Below, piece after piece: positions 11,736 to 22,027 of a stretch of 64,000 nt of DNA. Source of the DNA: Irpex lacteus. Taxonomy: Eukaryota > Basidiomycota > Agaricomycetes > Polyporales > Irpicaceae. The translations under genes and the position numbers were made by a program. Every line of letters starts with the position of its first letter. The first letter of the stretch is position 1. A model generated the notes under the pieces. The model was given only the letters and a program-made list of their open reading frames with translations, was not told where the DNA came from and ran no database searches. The stretch covers positions 434,001 to 498,000 of the forward strand of contig MQVO02000008.1 in assembly GCA_001986395.2 (NCBI GenBank), given 5' to 3'.

Positions 11736-13196
11736 ATGCTTGAAGCCTTACTGCAATTCATTGGTATCACGTATATCATGCTATTCAAATTCAGATGGGA
11801 TAGATTTCGAAGATACACCTTCAATCCAGAATCTGACCTTCCGGACCTCACCGGAAAAGTCGCAATAGTGACTGGGAGCAAGTGAGTTCTGAATTTGGTT
11901 CATTTAGTGCTCTATTCTTCTAACTCAACTCCTCTTAGTGGCGGGATTGGGTATCATACAGTGAAGCATTTGGTACGTCCAACGACTACAACTAGCAGAA
12001 GCTGTTTTATGACACGGATACCGCTATACATAGGCTCGCCGGGGCGCGACGGTTTACGTAGCAGCGCGGAACGAGTCAAAGGCCATAGGGGCGATACAGC
12101 AGTTGGAACAGGATGGATTGGGTCCTGGAAATGGCCGGCTCAAATTTCTCAAGTTAGACCTAGCGGATCCCAAAGCAGTCAGACAGGCACTGAACACTTT
12201 CCTTGAACGCGAGCATCGCCTTGATATTCTTGGTGGGTGTTTTTCGTCGATAGCTGAACATTTCCGGGGCTGATAAGTATATTCCAAGTCAATAATGCCG
12301 CAGTGTAAGTTGCACAACTCTCGAGCTCATATGCGAAGCTTATCGTCGAACATCGCAAGTTTGATGGAAGAACCACCGCAGTTCAATAGAGGTTAGCAGC
12401 TATGTAACACCTCGAGCTCCGCTTACAGGCTGATACGCCTGTTACCTACAGGCATCCTCGGACAGATGCTCGTGAAGTAAGTCAAATGCTCCACGTCTTC
12501 CAATCCAAGTCTGATCAACTTGGGGCCCGGAAGCCACTTCTCGCCGTTCATTTGGACGCAGGGACTACTACCGCTTCTCAAGCAAACCGCTGCCCTACCG
12601 GATTGCCATGTTCGCATCGTAAATGTGCGTTCGCATCTGTCTGACCGGAACTGCAGATGACCTGTTCCAAGGTTTCATCAGACGCACATCTCTTTGCGTC
12701 TCCCGCCATTCGCTTCCGCAAGCTGGCAGATTTCAATGCGACGTATGCCGACGATTCTGCACCATACTACAGCAGATATTGTAAGATCTTTTATATTGCT
12801 CAGCTGTCTCTCATGACTGACGTTAGTATAGGTGCGACTAAACTCGCCAACGTGTTGTTCACGAAGGAGTTGCAACGCCGCTTAACGGAAGAAGACCACC
12901 GTATCATTGTAATGGCGCTTCATCCCGGGAACGTTAACACGTTTTCATATGTCTCGCCATTCCCAAAGATTACCGAGGCCTTGATGCGCCGGCTCTTCCT
13001 CACCGCTGAAGTTGGTGCTTACACAACACTCTTCGCTGCTGCGTCGCCCGAGGTAGACTTGGACGAGCGATACAAGGGTGGATATTTGGAACCGATTGCC
13101 CGACTTGGTAGATCTTCTGACCAGGCGAATGACGAAGAACTGGGGATAGAGCTCTGGAAGACAACGGAAAGCGTTATCTCCGAGCTTAATCTATAA
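11736..13196 (+). CDS. Short-chain dehydrogenase/reductase
   Basis: Nine exons fit in phase: 11736-11881, 11939-11972, 12034-12232, 12289-12304, 12360-12391, 12452-12476, 12534-12624, 12672-12780 and 12832-13196, giving 338 residues. It belongs to the retinol-dehydrogenase/WWOX-like branch of classical SDRs. The N-terminus is hydrophobic (LLQFIGITYIMLF) and may anchor it to the ER. The cofactor loop is TGSNGGIG (46-53), then ARRGATVYVAARN, which favours NADP(H), LDLADP, and NNAA (128-131). The catalytic part is VNHFSPF, IVNVSS and YCATK (Tyr217, Lys221). It starts the run of four plus-strand genes and could reduce the ketone that the following AOS would make. The small exons 4-6 were placed from conserved residues and are the least certain. 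Confidence 0.88.
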
Positions 13197-13321
13197 CAAT
13201 GTACACCTCACGTAAGGTTCTATACTGCTTGTGTTTGCGTTCATCTACGTATGATCGTTCGTTGACAATTTTGGACTCGGCCACTGAAGGGTATAGAGAT
13301 ATAAGAAGGTTTGTACAGCTC

Positions 13322-13405
13322 GAGACTCGGGGATTGTGCAGCATGAGACTCGGAGGTTGTGCAGCATGAGACTCGGAGGTTGTACAGCATGAGACTCGGA
13401 TGATT
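13322..13405 (+). repeat. 23-bp tandem repeat, about 3.6 units
   Basis: Units at 13322-13344, 13345-13367 and 13368-13390 each begin gagactcgg and end with tgcagcat or tacagcat; a fourth begins at 13391 and decays after gagactcggatgatt. Differences between units are only one to three bases. The array lies between the SDR stop and the AOS start, about 240 bases before the AOS ATG. Looser single copies occur at 4993, 7966 and 15125. Confidence 0.9.
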
Positions 13406-13640
13406 ATTTGCTCGAAATAGTAGGTGCCAACCTTCTCATATCATCCTTCCAAACTGATATCAGAATACCTATAGATCTGATCTCGCAGGTTGTGATGTTC
13501 CCTTGGAGGGATGCCGCCGAGTTTCGGCCTCCTGTGTTTTCAAGGTGTACTAGTATCAGCACATTGAAGTTAGACATCAATATTTCAACATAAAAGCGAG
13601 ACTCCTGGATGTTGTACCCGTATATTCGCACTCTGCGCAC

Positions 13641-15116
13641 ATGACCTTACTCGAGAAGACTCTCAGCAAGGCCCTCAGCGATCGCGCGGCCACTGGGAAC
13701 TCACTTGCCGACTTTCTGAATCCTCTAACTTCTACCGTGACCCACTCAGACTTCTTCTCTAATGACTACCTCTCGCTGGACCTCGACCCACAGACTCACG
13801 CTGGCTTGATCCCTTGCCTTCACGGACATCGCCTCCTAGGCTCACGGGGGAGCCGTTCTCTCGCGGGGTCCACCCCGAACCATGTCGAACTAGAGGAATA
13901 CTTCCGCAAGGAGTATAACGCGCCTGCTGCAATACTCTTCAACTCGGGTTACATGGCGAACATCTCCCTCCTAGGCTCACTTCCTCAACGACATGATGTG
14001 CTCGTTTACGACGAGTTGGTGCACGCTTCGTGTCACGATGGCATGAGAATGTCCCGAGCAAAGGATTCAATGTTTTCCTTCGCACATAATTCTCCTCAAG
14101 CGCTTGCAGCTTGTTTGCGACAGCTCGCAGACAAGTACAAGAATGTGAGGCTCGGATTATGCACAGTTTTCATAGTTCTGGAATCAGTGTACAGTGAGTT
14201 GGGGTTGACTTTGCACAGACGGCTCGTACTAAGTCATGTGTGTCTTCTAGGCATGGATGGGAACTTCTCTCCCTTGGGGGAAATGGTCGCCGTTGTAGAG
14301 ACTGTACTCCCGCCGGGCACGGCGCACATCGTAGTTGACGAGGCGCATAGCCACGGTTTACTTGGGCCTCAAGGGAAAGGCCTTGTCTCTTTGCTCAAGT
14401 TGAACAAACATGTGCATTCAGTCGTTCTCCCTTTTACCAAGGCGCACAATTATTTCGGTGGTAAGCAGTCCAAGATGAACAATTCACCGCCATCACATAT
14501 ACTGACTTCAGATTGCGACAGCTATTGTACTGACGAACCCGACTGTTTGTCAATACCTTGTCAACTTTGGGCGACCATTTATGTACGGCACTTCGCTGCC
14601 ACATGTCGACTTGCTGGGTATTCGCTATTGCTACGAGTTGGTCAAAGGAGTTGAAGGCGATAAGGTGAGTTTTATCTCAAAATTTAATAGTTCTACGCTC
14701 ATACTTATATTTGTCAGCGTCGAGAGAAGGTTATCGCCATGTCAACACTATTTCACCATGCATTGACAGATGCTCTGAAAGATATCGCGAAGCCCATTCT
14801 GTGTTATCACCAGAAAGACCAGCTTTCTGCCCATCCCGACCTGATTTCTCCCATCTTTCCAATACTGTCTACCAAGGCGGTAGAGCTCCAACATCACCTC
14901 AACAGGCTCGGATACGCTGCTCAAGCTATAACGTTTCCTGTCGTTCCAAGGCAGAAGGGGCGCATACGTGTGGTGGTTCACTCAGGAAACACAGAGGACG
15001 ATATCAAGAGGTTTGTGAGAATCCTGCGTGAATGGGCTATCACAGTGCAAGAATCCGAGTGGCAGGTGAAGCGAGGGGGAAACCCGGGTAGCTTGAAATT
15101 ACAATATAAATTGTAA
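13641..15116 (+). CDS. KAPA-synthase-like alpha-oxoamine synthase (PLP)
   Basis: Four exons (13641-14193, 14251-14460, 14522-14664, 14718-15116) give 434 residues. The fold-type I PLP alpha-oxoamine synthase family includes BioF, KBL, ALAS and serine palmitoyltransferase; its members condense an amino acid with an acyl thioester and release CO2. Family marks are the N-terminal NDYLSLDLDP, LGSRGSRSLAGSTPNHVELE, LFNSGYMANISLL, VYDELVHASCHDGMR, VDEAHSHGLLGPQG (Asp214 and His217 contact PLP) and FTKAHNYFGAIVLTNPTV, where Lys248 should form the Schiff base. The C-terminal lobe has SPIFPI and GRIRVVVHSGNTEDDI. BioF is the closest recognisable type. The protein ends in YKL, similar to but not a canonical peroxisomal PTS1. 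Its place between an SDR and two P450s argues for a specialised pathway as much as for biotin synthesis. Confidence 0.88.
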
Positions 15117-15449
15117 TATGGCAGCGACTCGGAGGATGCCTGCTTCTGAAGTTATGGGTAGTACTAGTAGTAACCGTGAGGTCTCCCTATGGCATCTATA
15201 TGTAAGCTCTCGGCCAATTTTCTGATCATTTGTACTGCGACCGTTGTGTATGTAAGCAAAAATACTTGCTCCCACTTGTAGCACAACCGAGTAGACGATG
15301 ACCAGTAAAATTCAAGTTCGAAGAAAGAGGCCTCGGAGTATGCCGTACAGGTCAAGTAGCTTGAAGCGCTGTGTTGTCTGTTACCTTCACACTTCCACCT
15401 TATCCCAGCCCGCCGTTTCCAACACTGCTCTCAAAGACAATCCATACCA

Positions 15450-17487
15450 ATGCGCTGTTCATCGCATATCCTTCTTGTGTTCGCGAACATAGAACCGCTA
15501 ACTATATCCCGTATATTCGCCACAGTCATTCTTGCTTACGCAATTTGGATTATTGCTAGCGGGGTACGCAACCTGTACTTCCATCCTCTCGCCAGCTTCC
15601 CTGGACCAAAGCTAGCTGCTTTCAGCATCTGGTGGAAGATATATCTCGAAGTTTTTCTAGGAGAAAACTTGACGGATAGGCTGTTTGAGCTGCACGGCAC
15701 GTATGGTGAGATGACAGGGCCCGCGCCCATTCGTTCCACTCTGAAGCATGTTTGTCGTGCTATTCGTTGGCTTAACAGGCGATATCGTGCGCATTGGTCC
15801 TAATGAAGTAAGTCTTAAAGTTAGAACTTTTTAGCCTTGTGCTGAAATGATTTCATAGTTACACTTCTCTCAGCCAAGTGCGTATCACGAAATATACAAC
15901 GCCCGCAATAAGTGGTCAAGGGACCCTAAACTGTATCATGTCTTCTCTATTTCCGAATCATTGTTGACGATTATGGATTACCCGAGGGCTAAGAAGCGCA
16001 AGGACATCTTACAACCATTATTCTCACGTAAAGCCATCCTAGAGCTACAGCACTTGATTCAGGCCACCGTAAGTCGTGCAACCCATGCCATATCATGTCC
16101 TGTTGATCACAAGCCTAGGCCGACAAAATGTGCAATAACATACAGCTCCACTCAAACTCGAAGAGACCAGTCGACATCCTTCGTGCTTATAAGTGCTTCG
16201 CTCTGGACGGGATCACCTCTTTCTGCTTCGGAACGTCGATGAATGCAACCGCCGCTGAAGACTTCAAAGCACCCGTGGGCGAGGCCATGCACGCGTCGAT
16301 GCCTGTTGTACCTTTCTTGAAGCATTTCCCATTGGCGAAGAACTCCCTGGAGTTATTTTCGGCTAATGTCGTCTCCACTGTGCAACCGCAGATGTCTGGA
16401 TTGATGGACCTGCGTGAGGTTTGTGAGGCGCATGTAGCACGACAGTCAGAGACGCTGATATTGGTCCTACTATACTTACCACAGGCTCTCAAACATCAAG
16501 TACGGGATACGCTGGACCACCCAGAGATATTGCAACAGGCCTCCCATCCAACAATATTCCATAATCTACTCGATGTCAAAGAAGGAGAAAGCCCACCTTC
16601 TTTCGTGGCTTTGCGTGACGAAGCCCTTCTCATGGTGTTTGCTGGTACGGATACGTCGAGCACAGCACTCACGTTCGGTACCATTCATATTCTGGATACT
16701 CCGTATGCTCAGGAGAAGTTGGTCAATGAACTGCTTCAAGCTTGGCCAATCTTGTCCGACCGACCATCATACGAGGTTCTTGACAGTTTACCGTATCTTG
16801 TGAGTCTATGACATACTCCGTCTATCAAAGGCCTCATCAGTATGCAGAAAGCAGTGATCAAAGAGTCCTTGCGCCTCAGCAGCGGCGTATGGACGCCTAT
16901 GACTCGAATCGTTCCAACAGAGGGTGCACAAATTGGTGATCATTTCATCCCCGGTGGTGTACGTAATCTACTAGCCGTAAGTTGTGACTTGACCATACAT
17001 TCTGACCGGTTCTCGATAGACCATAGTGGGCATCAGCAACCGCTTCGTCCACTTAAACCCGCAGCTCTTTTCCGAGCCTCTCGCATTCAAACCTGAGAGA
17101 TGGTTAGAAACCAGAAAGGATGACAGCGAGTCGTTGGACCATTGGCTCGTCGCGTTCAGTAAAGGTCCGAGGAGTTGCTTGGGATTGAAGTATGTGCCAC
17201 CTTCATTTATTTTGACTCTCCAGCTCTTTGAATTACTCTAATGCCTACGACATCTGTTGTAGTCTAGGATGGTGTGAGCTAGTGCTTGGCTTCGCCAACA
17301 TATTCAGGCGGTTCGAACTGGAATTGTACAATATACGGTATGTAGATGTATCCTCACATTCTCACGAGCTGGTATGACCGACTTTGAGACCTCGTTTAGG
17401 CCATTCCAAATGCATTGGCGAGAATGCTACATACCGCACCATGATGGCCCAGCTTTGAAAGTCAGGGCGAAACCACGCAACACCTGA
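15450..17487 (+). CDS. Microsomal cytochrome P450, copy 1
   Basis: Nine exons (15450-15705, 15779-15807, 15859-16068, 16119-16418, 16485-16799, 16848-16958, 17020-17189, 17263-17337, 17400-17487) give 517 residues, the normal length of a fungal class II P450. An N-terminal membrane anchor (FATVILAYAIWIIASGV) is followed by the proline-rich hinge FHPLASFPGP. The oxygen-binding I-helix is AGTDTSS (318-324), the K-helix ExxR is Glu376-Arg379, and the haem loop is FSKGPRSCLG with Cys460 as ligand. It would take electrons from NADPH-P450 reductase at the ER. The substrate cannot be read from sequence; the general look is that of the trichodiene-oxygenase-like group, which is only a family resemblance. 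It sits about 330 bases after the AOS gene on the same strand. Confidence 0.93.
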
Positions 17488-17924
17488 TATGTCTTGTCGG
17501 CAGTCATGATGCTTACCGAATAAGCCGGCCATCGTAAGACCTATCCAGCCGAGCTACGACGTGAGAGCGAATCCAGGACGGAGATATGATGAGGGAAGGT
17601 TTTAGCTCCACTATCTCCTGTTGGTGATCATCGTTTGTGAGTGTTGGGTTTGTGTACAATGTTTGTAGACCAAGCTTCTGCGGCGAGCATTGCTTCTAGT
17701 ATTCAATAACACTAAACACTAATACCGAAACTAGCCAGGAAGTTATTATTCGCCAATGTCAATACTGGTAGTACGTAGTGCGAAGTGTCGAATTTTATTC
17801 GTTTGCGAGCTTGCCTAAATGGACCTTCGATAACAGCTGCCGACCATATCATCGACCGCCCATCTCCTGTTTATGACGGGTATCAAGGCCCTTCTGACGC
17901 CCAGCTTCTTTGTACAGAACCACC
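17488..17924. other. Spacer between the tandem P450 genes
   Basis: No gene is seen. It holds the 3' end of P450 copy 1 and the promoter of copy 2; no clear TATA element was recognised. Confidence 0.5.
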
Positions 17925-19934
17925 ATGCTGTCCGACTCACTGTCGACACTCTCCTTCGGGAGTGTACTAGGTACAGCAGCAGTGACTTATGTGGCGTGGA
18001 CGGTAGCAAATGGGGTGTACAACTGGTACTTCCATCCCCTCGCCACATTCCCGGGTCCTCGTTGGGCGGTATTCAGCACGTGGTGGAAGACGAATCTCGA
18101 AGCATTCCAAGGTCGCAACTTGACAGAAGAGCTATTTCGGCTTCATGAAATATATGGTATGCGTCAAATTAATTCAACAAACAACAACTGACGATACCTA
18201 CAGGCGACGTTGTGCGAATTGGGCCAAACGAGGTGAATACGTTCGTGGCGCCTTGACGTGTTTCAAGCGCACCGGGCGCATCTTACCAACGAATCTCTTT
18301 CCCATGGCTAGTTACATTTCTCGAAACCGAGTGTGTACCATGAGATATATAGCCCAAAGAATCGCTGGTCAAGGGATGTATCGCTCTATCATGTATTCTC
18401 GAACTACGAGAATCTCTTGACCAAAATGGAGTATCCCACGGCCAAACAGCGTAAAGATGTCCTTCAACCGTTGTTCTCACGCAAGGCGATCCTGAACTTA
18501 CAGCACCTCGTCCAAGAATGCGTAAGTCATGGTTATTGCCACACGCCTTTATACGTCTGCATGCACTATCTGACCTCCTCCCTCATCCAGGCTGACGAGA
18601 TGTGCGCCAACATCGAACGTCAGTCCAAAGAGGGCCGTTCTGTCGATTTCTTCAAGGCCTACAAATGCTTTGCCCTCGACGGTATCACCTCCTTCTGCTT
18701 CGGCACGTCGATGCACGCCGCGTCAGAACCTAACTTTGATGCTCCCACCATTCACGCTATGCACGCCTCTCTTTCAGTCATGCAACCTTTAAAGCACTTC
18801 ATATTACTGAAGAAAGCTGTCCGCGCCATTCCTGAAAATGTTGCTTCAATTATCGATCCCACACTTGAAGGTCTGGCTAAGCTACTGAATGTGAGTGCTG
18901 ACTATCTTGGCGTGAGTGTGGCGCCTGCTAAATAACTGCTTAGATGCTAAGACGGCAAGTCGTGGAGATACTTGCGCATCCAGAAGTGCTGCAGGCTGCA
19001 CCGCATCCTACGATCTTTCATGAACTTGTCAGTGGAGAGAACGGTAGAGAGACCCCATCCCAGGCCGAGTTGGAGGACGAGGCCTTCCTTATGGTCTTCG
19101 CGGGAACCGACACATCGAGCAATACGCTCGCTCTTGCTACTACTTACATCCTCCAAAATCCGCAAGTTCATACCAAGCTGAAAGATGAGCTGATCAAGGC
19201 GTGGCCGACCCTCCAGGATAGACCTCGTTACGAAGACCTCGATAGTCTTCCGTACCTCGTAAGTCATATTGCTGTATACTGAACGGCTTGTCTGAACTGC
19301 AACAGAAAGCCGTGCTGAAGGAGTCATTGCGTCTGATACATGGTGTATTCTCTCCGATGACTCGAATCGTACCCAAAGGTGGCGCAGAAATCGACGGGCG
19401 GTATATTCCAGGCGGGGTATGTGGCGCTCGCTCTACAGCTCAAACGCATGCACTTAGTTTCTGATGTTCTGCAACAGACAATAGTGGGCATAAGTAACAT
19501 GTTTGTTCACTTGAACCCCGAGATTTTCCCCGAACCTCACGCCTTCAAGCCTGAACGATGGCTTGAGACGAAGATGGATGGAAGTGAGTCGTTGGAACAT
19601 TGGCTTGTTGCATTCAGCAAGGGACCACGGAGTTGCCTTGGTGTCAAGTAAGTCGTCCATCTAAGCTCAGTAATTGAACTATTACCGACGCACACTCAAT
19701 ATTGTTTCTAGCCTTGGGTGGTGTGAGATAACACTAGCGATAGCGAACGTCTTTCGGCGGTTTGATGTTGAGCTGGACGGAGTCAAGTAAGACATATTCA
19801 TACGCTGCGGTTTGCGTTGTCGATCTAATGTTTCACTACCTTATAGTGCATCGGATTTAGTGTGGAAGGAGTGTTATATTCCACACTATGAAGGCCCCGA
19901 TTTGAAGTTTATCGCTCGACCGAGGTCCTCATAG
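17925..19934 (+). CDS. Microsomal cytochrome P450, copy 2
   Basis: Nine exons (17925-18156, 18204-18232, 18312-18521, 18591-18890, 18944-19258, 19306-19416, 19478-19647, 19712-19786, 19847-19934) give 509 residues. Exons 2 to 9 have exactly the lengths of those in P450 copy 1 (29, 210, 300, 315, 111, 170, 75 and 88 nt), and only exon 1 is 24 nt shorter, so this is a tandem duplicate. Anchor, FHPLATFPGP hinge, AGTDTSS I-helix, KESLRL K-helix and FSKGPRSCLG haem loop (Cys452) are all present. The protein has diverged considerably between conserved blocks (for example the 330-390 substrate region: IHGVFSPMTRIVPKGG against SSGVWTPMTRIVPTEG), so the two may act in sequence rather than redundantly. 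Confidence 0.93.
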
Positions 19935-20065
19935 TGGTCAACAATCTAGGCGGTTGGCGATGGCAAGACACGAGATCCTGAACCCCGAAGGTTGAACTTG
20001 TCTACTCTGCCTCAGGGAGACTAGATGGCAATGGATGTAGTGATACGTATACCTCGTTTAACGCA

Positions 20066-20851
20066 TTATACATCATGTGAAAGTATGTTCTGAGAGACTA
20101 CCTTGCGCGACAGTGTATTGACTGCGTTGGTAAGCTCCTGCCATCTACCTTCGGCATCGGGAACTACCGGCTGTGAGGGAAGTATACTGCCACAAAACTA
20201 ATGAGTTCAGTAAGTGGGTGGAAAATGTTGCGCCTACCCCTCTGTCCCAAGATCAAGACACGCGCGAGCGAATTCAGTCGTCACCTGGTCCAACCGCTCC
20301 ACCATCGTGTTTACCACGTCCTTGAGCTGGGTCATCATGGGGCCTCGCACGGGTCCGGTAATCGTTTGAGATAGGTCGCCATGAGAGACGGCGTTGCACA
20401 CTCTGGCAATATCGGAGACTTGCGTCTTGAGGAGACGAAGATCTTCGACGGTATCTGTGATGGAGCGTGATGAGGGAGCTGCGAGTAACGCAGGAGGGGT
20501 GGTCAGGGAAGGAACAGCATTGAGAGGGCCGTCCATGACCGCTGCCTGTTCTGACGATGGAGTGATGGTCGTAGGTAGGGTGCTTGGAGGCGTAGCAGTA
20601 GTAGCCTCTGCCTTTCCAACAGTGTGAGAGCCTGAGTCGTGCACTGCTTTTTGAGCACTAAGCGCAGCTTCGGCAGCAACCATGCGCTTCGCAATGTTCG
20701 CGACAGAGCGAAGGATAGTAGTAGTGTAAAGATCTGCTGGGCCATCGTATTTTGGTATCGATGTTATGTCGGGAGAAAGCTCATATATTGAGAGCACTGC
20801 GGCGAGGTGTGGCAAGAAAGGGTGAGGTCCGCTACCAGTGAAAGACGTCAT
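20066..20851 (-). pseudogene. Truncated group III hybrid histidine kinase (HAMP part only)
   Basis: Two exons (20238-20851 and 20066-20186) give 244 residues. The start MTSFTGSGPHPFLPHLAAVL and the block VANIAKRMVAAEAAL match the N-terminus of fungal Nik1/Os-1 osmosensing kinases. One full HAMP unit follows (IARVCNAVSHGDLSQTITG ... QLKDVVNTMVERLDQV ... LGTEG), and exon 2 opens the linker to a second unit (VVPDAEGRWQELTNAVNTLS) before a stop. Family members carry five or more HAMP units, a kinase core and a receiver domain; all of those are missing. The reading frame is open to the break, which lies only about 130 bases from the 3' end of P450 copy 2. It is either a decayed fragment or a short HAMP-only protein. 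I call it a fragment because nothing kinase-like follows. Confidence 0.75.
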
Positions 20852-22027
20852 TACGATGCCAAAGATGCTTGGAAGGCCCGGCGATGTGATGATTGAAGTA
20901 AAGAAAGGGGCTGCTGGCCAGCTTCTATTTCCTGATGAAGCAGTTCAACGTCTGTAAACGTGAGCGCATGCGATGGATCGCGATCGAACATGACTCGCCT
21001 GGTTAAGAGATGCCTTGGTGGTATGGGCGCGTATGCAATTGACCGGTGTATGATATATGATATGGACAGTGGAAAGGTCAAATCGTATCTACAACGTGAG
21101 ATATGGGATACTGGTAATGGCGATGGGCTGCGGGAGGGGAAGTCACAGGTGGTGGAGAAGGGGTCATGACCCTATATCGTGTTCAAGTTGCAAGTTCCGC
21201 GTGCTTATCGCTGTAGAGATTTGAAAGCGCCATAGTTGGACGGCCACTGACAGCGTAAAAGCACGGTGCCATTGACTTGACTCGAAAGCCAGTCGGAAAC
21301 CAGTAAAACTCTGGCTTGTATTGCATACGTAGGCCTTCAATACTTCTGGGGTCGGATATGCGACTTCTAGCACATTATACTCACCACTACGAGTCAAGTT
21401 GTCACCCCAGGAGCCGTGTACTGCAAAGACCATGCTTGGGCCGCGTGCTGGGAACTCACGAGAGACTGCGCTGATGCACTGCCCGTCACGGTCTCCTAGT
21501 CAATCGCAGGCACCAAAGCACCAAATGCTGCCGTTATCGTTCGACAAGCATGTGTGTGACAGCCCCAGAACGAGTTGCTCCGGGGCTTATGCGTTGCGGA
21601 ATAAGACATCTCCGTCGCAGTTCCGCGGGCCTCAAACGACATGGCTCCCTGAAAGGCAAGTGAAGTTTGAGGCAAAGGTACTTGAGGTGATCCCCTGACT
21701 CTGTGACTATTTACGTACCCAGGTGTTTCGCGGAAGCCACAAATATCATATCTGGCGGTGCTGGACGCCATTCTCGACGACGATGGCGCGGTGGTATTGC
21801 CCTGCCAACAAGGCTCGAAAAGGGAATAACTGCCCGTTTAGGGACCCTTAGACGGTGGCTCGTGCGATAAGAGCGCTTATGTAAGCCGGTGACGCGGCTA
21901 CGGTCAGAGTCACAGCGGTCACGGTCACTACCCCATATATAGACGGACTGTGGCGGGGAATGCAGCTTCACTCTCGCCCTCCATCATCCGGAGGACGACT
22001 ATCACACAACAACAACCACTTACAATC
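20852..22027. other. Intergenic, fungalysin promoter on the right
   Basis: No exon chain with family similarity was found. The last 100 bases carry short cggtca/ggtcac repeats at about 21901-21929 and a TATA element at 21936. Confidence 0.5.
21936..21941 (+). promoter_or_regulatory. TATA box candidate of the fungalysin gene
   Basis: The sequence tatata in the context ccccatatatagacgg lies 92 bases before the ATG at 22028. Just before it are three spaced cggtca-type repeats that could bind a regulator; that is only an inference. Confidence 0.5.

Noticed and set aside
13322..13405. Regular repeats reminiscent of a CRISPR array
   Set aside because: Units abut with no spacers and the genome is eukaryotic; it is a minisatellite-like tandem repeat.
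15450..15803. P450 copy 1 seems to stop early after the N-terminal quarter
   Set aside because: The stop lies in an intron. Splicing at 15706 and 15779 restores the frame (GTYG-DIVRIGPNE), and the whole protein then reads to 17487.
20851..21081. Upstream minus-strand frame as an N-terminal extension of the histidine kinase fragment
   Set aside because: It is in another frame, has no family similarity, and the ATG at 20851 already gives the expected N-terminus.
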